DNA of 44,206 bases from a virus. Location of the stretch: positions 1-44,206 of the IMG/VR virus record IMGVR_UViG_3300022750_000023. One strand, written 5' to 3'. The notes beneath the pieces are model-generated. The model saw only the letters and a list, made by a program, of their open reading frames with translations, was not told the DNA's origin and did no database searches. The translations under genes and the position numbers were made by a program. Of the stretch, positions 39,649 to 44,206 are shown one piece after another (position 1 is the first letter of the stretch; every line of letters starts with the position of its first letter).

Positions 39649-40203
39649 ATGAAACTAGAGCAATGGAAAGACATTATTAATTATGAAGGTTTTTATAAAA
39701 TATCGAACTTTGGAAATGTAAAGTCAGTTGATAGATACGTTAATTCTAAAAATGGATCTAAATCTCTTAAAATAGGTAGAATAAAAAAAGCTGGCGTAAC
39801 TAACGGATATAGGGTTGTTTTGCTGTCTAAATTCAATAAAGAGAAAGGATTTGGTGTACATAGATTAGTTGCGATGCATTTTATTGAAAACATAAAAAAC
39901 AAACCAGAGGTAAACCATAAAGATGGGAATAGATTAAATAATCATGTAGACAATTTAGAGTGGTGTACTTCATCTGAAAATTCAAAACATAGTTATGAGA
40001 ATAAGTTGCAAATATCTAGAAAAGGAAGTGACCATCATAATGCTAAAATTTCAGAAAAAGATGTTTTAGAAATATTAAAAATATCTAGCTCTGGATTCTG
40101 TAAAAAGGAATTGGCAAAAAGGTATAATTTAAGTTACGGGTCAATAGTAAGAATATCAAATAGATCAACATGGAAGCACGTTGACATTAACACAATTAAA
40201 TAA
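39649..40203 (+). CDS. NUMOD4-HNH homing endonuclease
   Basis: 184 aa. EQWKDIINYEGFYKISNFGN (5-24) is NUMOD4. GVHRLVAMHFIEN and VNHKDGNRLNNHVDNLEWCT (88-107) are the HNH core with H71, H90 and N98-type residues. The C-terminal HTH (SGFCKKELAKRYNLSYGSIV) binds DNA. A free-standing selfish gene. Adjacent genes (39275, 40206) appear intact. Confidence 0.9.
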   Translation: MKLEQWKDIINYEGFYKISNFGNVKSVDRYVNSKNGSKSLKIGRIKKAGVTNGYRVVLLSKFNKEKGFGVHRLVAMHFIENIKNKPEVNHKDGNRLNNHVDNLEWCTSSENSKHSYENKLQISRKGSDHHNAKISEKDVLEILKISSSGFCKKELAKRYNLSYGSIVRISNRSTWKHVDINTIK

Positions 40204-40205
40204 GC

Positions 40206-40394
40206 ATGAAGCTACTAACTAAATTATTTTATGCCTTTATAATAGTATTTATAATTGGTTACTTGCTTTTCTCATTCATACTGCTTTCTTTTAATCCATA
40301 TGATTGGGGTTTTGGTGGTAGGCAGGTTTATAGTTTATTATGCGTTGCAACTTTTGGTGCGTTATCTGTAATTATTGGATTTGATCATAAATAA
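40206..40394 (+). CDS. Small membrane protein, two segments
   Basis: 62 aa. Hydrophobic 8-28 (FYAFIIVFIIGYLLFSFILL) and about 41-58 (VYSLLCVATFGALSVIIGF). Basic N-terminus. Possibly a lysis or exclusion protein. 1 nt before the methyltransferase. Confidence 0.55.
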   Translation: MKLLTKLFYAFIIVFIIGYLLFSFILLSFNPYDWGFGGRQVYSLLCVATFGALSVIIGFDHK

Positions 40395-40395
40395 T

Positions 40396-40959
40396 ATGAA
40401 ATATAATATCATTTATGCAGATCCTCCTTGGAAATACTCCAAGGGTGTGCATCAAGAAACTTTCCCTAAAAGAAAGCAAACTAGAACAGAAAGGATTTTG
40501 CCATATCAAACTATGGCACTAAATGATATGAAGCAATTAAATGTCAATGATTTAGCTGATGATGATTGTGCTTTATTCATGTGGGTTACCGATAGTCATT
40601 TAAAACAGGGTTTAGAATTAATTGAGGCTTGGGGTTTCAAATATTCTACTATTGCATTTATATGGCACAAGGTTACTAACAAAGGCAATACATGTGCAAC
40701 AGTAGGGGCATGGACAATGAAGAATTGTGAAATATGTCTTTTGGCATTTAAAGGAAAAATGTTGAAGCATAAAAAATGTAACAACATTTTTCAATTGATA
40801 AATGCAGAAAGAACTATAAACTCAAAGAAACCACATGAAGCAAGGATAAGGATAGAAATGATCTTTCCTAACCTTTCAAAAATAGAGCTATTTGCAAGGG
40901 ATAAAACTGAAGGATGGGATGTATTTGGTGATCAAGTAGAAAATTCAATAATTATTTAA
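40396..40959 (+). CDS. MT-A70-like N6-adenine methyltransferase
   Basis: 187 aa from ATG 40396. YADPPWKYS (DPPW at 9-12) is the MT-A70/Ime4 signature. PYQTMALNDMKQL, ALFMWVTDSHLKQGLELIEAWGF in parts, KPHEARIRIEMIFPN and IELFARDKTEGWDVFGDQ follow the family order. Probably modifies adenines in phage DNA and may protect it in combination with the methyltransferase at 5262. Confidence 0.9.
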   Translation: MKYNIIYADPPWKYSKGVHQETFPKRKQTRTERILPYQTMALNDMKQLNVNDLADDDCALFMWVTDSHLKQGLELIEAWGFKYSTIAFIWHKVTNKGNTCATVGAWTMKNCEICLLAFKGKMLKHKKCNNIFQLINAERTINSKKPHEARIRIEMIFPNLSKIELFARDKTEGWDVFGDQVENSIII

Positions 40960-40970
40960 CTAACTTTAAT

Positions 40971-41129
40971 ATGAAAAAGAAATTACTAACATCATTCATC
41001 ATTAACAGTGTTATATTCCTTGTCGCTGCGGCTTTTATTTGGCGCATAGCATACAGTGAAAACAGGGCTAGAACGGTGGATGAATTTGAAAACCACAGCA
41101 AAATAATTAACAATGGATATAACAATTAA
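40971..41129 (+). CDS. 52-aa membrane-anchored protein, spanin-like candidate
   Basis: MKKKLLTSFIINSVIFLVAA, one membrane helix (8-26) followed by a polar tail (SENRARTVDEFENHS). It lies just upstream of the endolysin, where inner spanin subunits can lie, but it is short and no lipoprotein partner was seen. Confidence 0.5.
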   Translation: MKKKLLTSFIINSVIFLVAAAFIWRIAYSENRARTVDEFENHSKIINNGYNN

Positions 41130-41158
41130 CGGCTGCTTAGGTGGCACAGGAATGTAAA

Positions 41159-41575
41159 ATGGCAGTATTAGGAAAGACATCATTACAAAACCTTAAAGGA
41201 GTTCATCCTAATTTGGTTAAGGTTATTACAGAGGCTATTAAAGATACGCCTATAGATTTCACCGTAACTAGTGGGGTTAGAACTACTGCAGAGCAAAAGG
41301 CTTTATATGCGCAAGGTAGGACGTCTAAGGGGTCAATAGTAACAAATGCTGATGGAGTTAAGAATAAATCTAACCACCAAGCTAAAAACGACGGCTATGG
41401 ACACGCTATTGATCTATGTCCTTATGTTAATGGAAAGTTGGATTGGAATACTACATCTAACTTTAAAATCATATCGGCTCACATTATTGCAACAGCAAAA
41501 TGTTTAGGTATTAAAGTTACATGGGGCGGTAATTTTAAAAGCATAGTAGATTTACCACATTTTGAGTTATCATAA
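41159..41575 (+). CDS. Endolysin: M15 peptidase (L-Ala-D-Glu type)
   Basis: 138 aa from ATG 41159. VTSGVRTTAEQKALYAQGR (36-54), SNHQ...GHAIDL with zinc ligands H73 and D85, and LPHFEL with H134: the VanY/M15 metallopeptidase pattern of T5-like endolysins. Cuts cell-wall peptide at the end of infection. No signal peptide, so it depends on a holin. An in-frame start at 41141 is less likely. Confidence 0.9.
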   Translation: MAVLGKTSLQNLKGVHPNLVKVITEAIKDTPIDFTVTSGVRTTAEQKALYAQGRTSKGSIVTNADGVKNKSNHQAKNDGYGHAIDLCPYVNGKLDWNTTSNFKIISAHIIATAKCLGIKVTWGGNFKSIVDLPHFELS

Positions 41576-41600
41576 AAACTAACTTATTTCGTTAACTTTG
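41566..41600 (+). promoter_or_regulatory. Phage-class promoter before the holin candidate
   Basis: GTTATCATAAAAACT (41566-41580), 12 nt, TAACTTTG (41593-41600). The first box is diverged, but the 27-nt distance is exact. It lies across the end of the endolysin gene and would give the holin extra late transcription. Confidence 0.55.
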
Positions 41601-41617
41601 GTATAAACCCAAACATC

Positions 41618-41854
41618 ATGAAATTTTTAACGGATTATATTAAACCTATTATAGGGCTATTTGTAGTAGTCCTATCTTTTGCTTATTTTTTCTTTACTTA
41701 CTTTATTGGTAAGTCTCAGGCTGATCCACAGGTGATCATTGCTATCATTGCGGCTTTAACTCAGGTTCTAAGTTATTATTATGGCAATTCACAAGGTTCG
41801 GCAAAAAAGGATGAAGTGATAAGCGGGCTAACAAAGCAAAATGAAAATAAGTAA
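41618..41854 (+). CDS. Holin candidate
   Basis: 78 aa: two membrane segments (11-31 IIGLFVVVLSFAYFFFTYFIG; about 38-54 VIIAIIAALTQVLSYYY), then GNSQGSAKKDEVISGL, a charged tail seen in small phage holin-like proteins with a YFG-x-SxGS motif. Directly after the endolysin. The best holin candidate of the genome. Confidence 0.7.
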   Translation: MKFLTDYIKPIIGLFVVVLSFAYFFFTYFIGKSQADPQVIIAIIAALTQVLSYYYGNSQGSAKKDEVISGLTKQNENK

Positions 41855-41930
41855 CACACAGTCAATCTATTTAATTTACATCATAGCACTGCTACTATTC
41901 TTTAGCGGTGTTTACTTTTTTACGAAATGA
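41841..41930 (+). CDS. 29-aa membrane peptide
   Basis: MKISNTQSIYLIYIIALLLF then FSGVYFFTK: one membrane helix. Overlaps the holin candidate by 14 nt and the next gene by ATGA (41927). Possible antiholin-like modulator, by position only. Confidence 0.5.
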   Translation: MKISNTQSIYLIYIIALLLFFSGVYFFTK

Positions 41931-42133
41931 GAGCAGAGTATATCCAACAACAATTTGAAAAGGCTGATATAGTGTCTGATTTAGATCCTAAAGAACTAGC
42001 AAAAGAAGCGAAATTAACGCTTATCTATCGACTGATGTTCATTATAGTATGGCCAAAGGTAAAGCCCTTTATACAGGCTAGATTAGGCGCTAAATTTGCA
42101 GAGGTAATAGAAGATTTGTTATCAGGCATTTAA
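41927..42133 (+). CDS. Hypothetical 68-aa protein
   Basis: MRAEYIQQQFEKADIVSDLD, then an amphipathic helix with a short hydrophobic part (YRLMFIIVWPKVKPFI). Last plus-strand gene before the convergent terminator. Unknown; could be part of the lysis set. Confidence 0.65.
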   Translation: MRAEYIQQQFEKADIVSDLDPKELAKEAKLTLIYRLMFIIVWPKVKPFIQARLGAKFAEVIEDLLSGI

Positions 42134-42140
42134 AATAATA

Positions 42141-42167
42141 AAACCCAGTTTTTAGGCTGGGTTTTTA
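42141..42167. terminator. Bidirectional terminator between convergent operons
   Basis: AAACCCAG (42141-42148)/CTGGGTTT (42157-42164) with T's after and A's before it, so it works in both directions. It ends the late plus-strand genes and the minus-strand operon (stop at 42169). Confidence 0.9.
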
Positions 42168-42168
42168 A

Positions 42169-42327
42169 TTAATCTGAATATTTAAATTTATATTGAAAAA
42201 TATGACCACAGTTTTTACAAGTTAATTCAGTTCCACTTGCATAGGTATTACCATAAGAAAAATATTTATATTCTCCGCAATGAACACAATGAGGGTCATT
42301 AATGCCGTCTTCTTTATCTTGTTTCAT
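42169..42327 (-). CDS. Zinc-ribbon protein, 52 aa
   Basis: Starts MKQDKEDGINDPHCVHCGEY; two CxxC pairs (CVHC, CKNC) about 25 residues apart form a zinc ribbon. The internal ATG is chosen because it overlaps the upstream gene by only 14 nt. Last gene of the minus operon. Confidence 0.65.
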   Translation of the reverse strand: MKQDKEDGINDPHCVHCGEYKYFSYGNTYASGTELTCKNCGHIFQYKFKYSD

Positions 42328-42484
42328 TTTGAGCCAGATTATTTTCACACCATAATTTAAAACTATCTTCACCACCTTGATTTTTATATTCCTTAAAATC
42401 AACCATAGCATCTTGTTTAGTTCCTATGAACTCTTTATTATCTAATTTAAAGACTTCGTTTGTTGTTAAGTCAATTGGTTTCAT
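42314..42484 (-). CDS. Hypothetical 56-aa protein
   Basis: MKPIDLTTNEVFKLDNKEFI..., polar, with NLAQNETR at the end. The leader upstream (42485-42542) contains a GCGCT/AGCGC hairpin. Overlaps the zinc-ribbon start. No family recognised. Confidence 0.55.
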   Translation of the reverse strand: MKPIDLTTNEVFKLDNKEFIGTKQDAMVDFKEYKNQGGEDSFKLWCENNLAQNETR

Positions 42485-42542
42485 AATCTTTATGCGCTTA
42501 ACCTTACAGCGCTAGGTTTAGTTGTTTTAAATTTCTTTCTGT

Positions 42543-42725
42543 TTAAGGGTTAGTATTGTCGTTTTCCTTCAATGCGTTTATGACTTCTAAAGCCCGTTTA
42601 GCATCACCTTGGATAAATAACTGTTCGTGTTCCATACGTCCAACATTTTCTTTATCAGACCTACGCAAAATGCTACGTACATGACTTTCTAAATCTTCAA
42701 TTGCCATTCTTTCGAGTTTGTTCAT
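42543..42725 (-). CDS. Hypothetical 60-aa charged protein
   Basis: MNKLERMAIEDLESHVRSIL ... with helical heptads. ATGA overlap with the upstream gene (42722-42725). Unknown. Confidence 0.6.
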   Translation of the reverse strand: MNKLERMAIEDLESHVRSILRRSDKENVGRMEHEQLFIQGDAKRALEVINALKENDNTNP

Positions 42726-43108
42726 GATTTCTTAATAAGTATCACTGTGTTATCGTTTGGTTCTATTCCTTGTGAGCGGATAAGGGAGGCGAGAACATCC
42801 TTAGATTGTATTTCCTTAACCGTTGGTAAATCTGTATTAGCTTTCCAATCTAAAACACTAACTTCTGACTCTATAAATTGACTTATAGTTTTTTCGCTCA
42901 ACTCCCGGAACTTTCCTAGTAGTTGCCAATCGCCTTGTGGTAGGATGTGAAGCCGTTGATTTGTTACATATAAGCCAAATAAATTAACATGATAATACAA
43001 TTGATTAGGTTTGTCTTTTGATGTCTCCTTAATAGCTAGTTCTCCTGCATTTGGTTCAATATCCAAAGCCAAGATCGTTAGGTTGTTTGGTAGTTTAATT
43101 TCTTTCAT
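42722..43108 (-). CDS. Hypothetical 128-aa protein
   Basis: MKEIKLPNNLTILALDIEPN; mixed fold. YYHVNLFGLYVTNQRLHILPQ, then a helical part with SEVSVLDWK and a C-terminal TVILIKKS. I do not recognise a family. Overlaps both neighbours by ATGA. Confidence 0.65.
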   Translation of the reverse strand: MKEIKLPNNLTILALDIEPNAGELAIKETSKDKPNQLYYHVNLFGLYVTNQRLHILPQGDWQLLGKFRELSEKTISQFIESEVSVLDWKANTDLPTVKEIQSKDVLASLIRSQGIEPNDNTVILIKKS

Positions 43109-43230
43109 CTCTTTTCTTTTTTATTAAAACTACTTAAACAGTCTAATAACAGTACGATAATAGCAATTGATAAGTATACAATCGCAATAATTATCATAAT
43201 AAATAATAATATTTTTAAAGTATTTTCCAT
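43105..43230 (-). CDS. 41-aa membrane peptide
   Basis: MENTLKILLFIMIIIAIVYL followed by more hydrophobic residues and a basic end (SFNKKEKR). One long membrane helix. ATGA overlap with the next gene. Its MENTL start and upstream bases resemble those of the 43653 gene. Confidence 0.55.
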   Translation of the reverse strand: MENTLKILLFIMIIIAIVYLSIAIIVLLLDCLSSFNKKEKR

Positions 43231-43239
43231 TTTATTTAA

Positions 43240-43482
43240 TTAATGTTTTTTACAGTTACATTTTACATCGATTACCTTGGGATCAACAGTTATGAAGCAG
43301 TATATCTTAGTTATTTCTTCTAAACTTTCCGTAATACACCGTACCTCAAATCCATATTCATTTTCGTCATAAAATAACTTTTTATGATAATTATATAAAC
43401 TTAAGTATGAAGTAAAAAAAAATGACTTCTTTCTTATGGCATATTTACCATCTGCAAACTGAACTATTTTTAATTTTGACAT
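43240..43482 (-). CDS. Hypothetical 80-aa protein
   Basis: MSKLKIVQFADGKYAIRKKS..., aromatic and basic, ending VDVKCNCKKH. Seems a small beta-rich protein. No family recognised. Confidence 0.6.
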   Translation of the reverse strand: MSKLKIVQFADGKYAIRKKSFFFTSYLSLYNYHKKLFYDENEYGFEVRCITESLEEITKIYCFITVDPKVIDVKCNCKKH

Positions 43483-43491
43483 AATATTTTG

Positions 43492-43656
43492 TTAATTGAT
43501 TTGTATTCCTCTGTTTGTTCTTTTTCCTCTGAGAGAATAGAAAGTACCTTCGATAGTACATGTATAGTACCAATCTTGAATACCTCTGTTAGCAGCATCA
43601 CGCACACGTCTCATCCCTCGTGTTACGTTTGTTAGTTGGGTTAAGGTAGGTTTCAT
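43492..43656 (-). CDS. Hypothetical 54-aa basic protein
   Basis: Start at 43656 (MKPTLTQLTNVTRGMRRV) overlaps the upstream stop by ATGA-like TCAT; the longer start would overlap more. Arg-rich; might bind nucleic acid. Unknown. Confidence 0.55.
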   Translation of the reverse strand: MKPTLTQLTNVTRGMRRVRDAANRGIQDWYYTCTIEGTFYSLRGKRTNRGIQIN

Positions 43657-44063
43657 GATGATAGCTTTATCCAACCGTATTCGATTAATTGCTCAACTGA
43701 CAATCCCATCCAAGGCAAAGCGTAGCCTTTTGAACGTAGATAGTCACAAACTCCTATTCCTAAAGTCTCATAAACATCAGAAGTTGCAGAAAAGAAACAA
43801 CATTGTATAGAATTGATATCTGTTTTAATGTCAAAACTCAAAACCATGTGTTTAAAACTTTCTTGTTTATATCCCTCAAATTTAGCCACCTCAATAGCAT
43901 CTTCATAAGATATTGAATAAATTGATTTGAGATATAGGCTTCCAATGTATTGCCTGCCAAAAAAATCAACTTTTATCGGATCAGTACAATCCCATACTTT
44001 TAATACCTCTTGTCCCCAATATTGAGCAAAGAATTTTGATTTGTTTTCCAAAGTATTTTCCAT
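43653..44063 (-). CDS. Conserved hypothetical protein (136 aa)
   Basis: MENTLENKSKFFAQYWGQEV..., and C-terminal LRSKGYALPWMGLSVEQLIE + YGWIKL, a segment I associate with unnamed proteins in Bacteroidota phages and prophages. Function unknown. Follows the 26-aa membrane peptide by one codon. Confidence 0.7.
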   Translation of the reverse strand: MENTLENKSKFFAQYWGQEVLKVWDCTDPIKVDFFGRQYIGSLYLKSIYSISYEDAIEVAKFEGYKQESFKHMVLSFDIKTDINSIQCCFFSATSDVYETLGIGVCDYLRSKGYALPWMGLSVEQLIEYGWIKLSS

Positions 44064-44144
44064 CTAATCAATTTTAGATATTTTTTTAACGAATAAACCA
44101 AGTGCTGATATGGCAATTATTGCAGGGATTAGTAGGATTAGCAT
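44064..44144 (-). CDS. 26-aa membrane peptide
   Basis: MLILLIPAIIAISALGLFVK then KISKID. It starts inside the stop region of the ribbon-helix-helix gene (AAATGCTAA). At the left contig end the same gene is interrupted by an extra T, taken to be an assembly-edge error. Confidence 0.55.
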   Translation of the reverse strand: MLILLIPAIIAISALGLFVKKISKID

Positions 44145-44206
44145 TTTAAATCCTCCTTAATTGCACTAACGATGTAGTTGTTTAGCGATCTATTTTGACT
44201 TTCAGC
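44081..44206. repeat. Right copy of terminal redundancy
   Basis: Identical to 4-129. This copy carries the 7-T version that keeps the membrane peptide in frame. Confidence 0.95.
44138..44206 (-). CDS. Partial second copy of the ribbon-helix-helix gene
   Basis: The last 23 codons (stop at 44138-44140) of the gene annotated at 61-210, repeated by the terminal redundancy and cut by the contig end. Not a separate gene. Confidence 0.9.
   Translation of the reverse strand, partial: AESQNRSLNNYIVSAIKEDLKC

Noticed and set aside
43218-44063. Duplicate AAAGTATTTTCCAT before two minus-strand genes as a regulatory repeat
   Set aside because: The shared bases are mostly the codons of the common MENTL start, so chance or a short duplication explains them.
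1-44206. Prophage or temperate phage with integrase and attachment site
   Set aside because: No integrase or excisionase found; tRNA genes alone do not show an attachment site; the ends are joined by redundancy, not host flanks.
1-44206. CRISPR array or rRNA
   Set aside because: No regularly spaced direct repeats of suitable length and no conserved rRNA segments seen.

Overview
The window is an essentially complete tailed-phage genome (Caudoviricetes, siphovirus-like) from a host in the phylum Bacteroidota. The evidence for the host group is the promoters (TTTG or TTG, about 19 nt, then TAnnTTTG), the near absence of Shine-Dalgarno sequences before start codons, the low GC content, and Bacteroidota-type signal peptides. 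The first and last ~126 bases are the same sequence (4-129 = 44081-44206). The contig is therefore a circular or circularly permuted genome of about 44.08 kb, opened inside a minus-strand operon. No integrase, excisionase, CI-type repressor, rRNA or CRISPR array was recognised.

Layout. (1) Minus-strand block: reading round the circle from a promoter at 386-415, it runs through 364-61 and then 44144-42169. It holds small genes of mostly unknown function, a ribbon-helix-helix regulator and small membrane proteins, and meets the late genes at a shared terminator (42141-42167). (2) Early plus-strand genes, 528-12099: many tiny translationally coupled genes, a Rad52-like annealing protein with a PD-(D/E)XK nuclease, DUF1367, HNH proteins, an orphan DNA methyltransferase, a Cro-like regulator, a replication initiator with an iteron-like array inside its gene, a DnaB-like helicase, and a DUF1064 nuclease next to a homing-type HNH gene. 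(3) Packaging and head, 13318-20383: small and large terminase, portal, prohead protease, HK97-type capsid and head-tail connectors. (4) Tail, 20405-36350: tube protein candidate, tape measure (988 aa), baseplate/hub, receptor-binding region with a collar-like domain, an Ig-like domain, an SGNH esterase, and two fibre-like proteins with signal peptides. (5) Lysis and accessory region, 36374-42133: a run of small membrane proteins, an AAA+ ATPase cassette, an HNH gene, an MT-A70 methyltransferase, an M15 endolysin and a holin candidate.

The most unusual content is between and around the genes. Six plus-strand sites share GTTA/GTTACA-like boxes placed exactly 27 nt before a TAnnTTTG-like element (1857, 12070, 21557, 29232, 38183, 41566), which looks like a phage-specific promoter class. 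These promoters drive a predicted kissing-loop RNA, a tRNA-like gene with an odd anticodon arm, a set of micro-genes, the holin region and two moron-like cassettes. The two cassettes (DUF6915 pair; AAA+ ATPase) also share a 5' leader and a 3' stem-loop with a conserved loop and a compensated stem. Several other promoters lie only 3-5 nt before an ATG, which predicts leaderless mRNAs. A compact RNA locus (26751-27204) carries a tRNA-Glu and several further predicted structures.

Start sites were chosen by ATG, gene overlap and promoter position. All functional names come from motif recognition by eye, without database searches.
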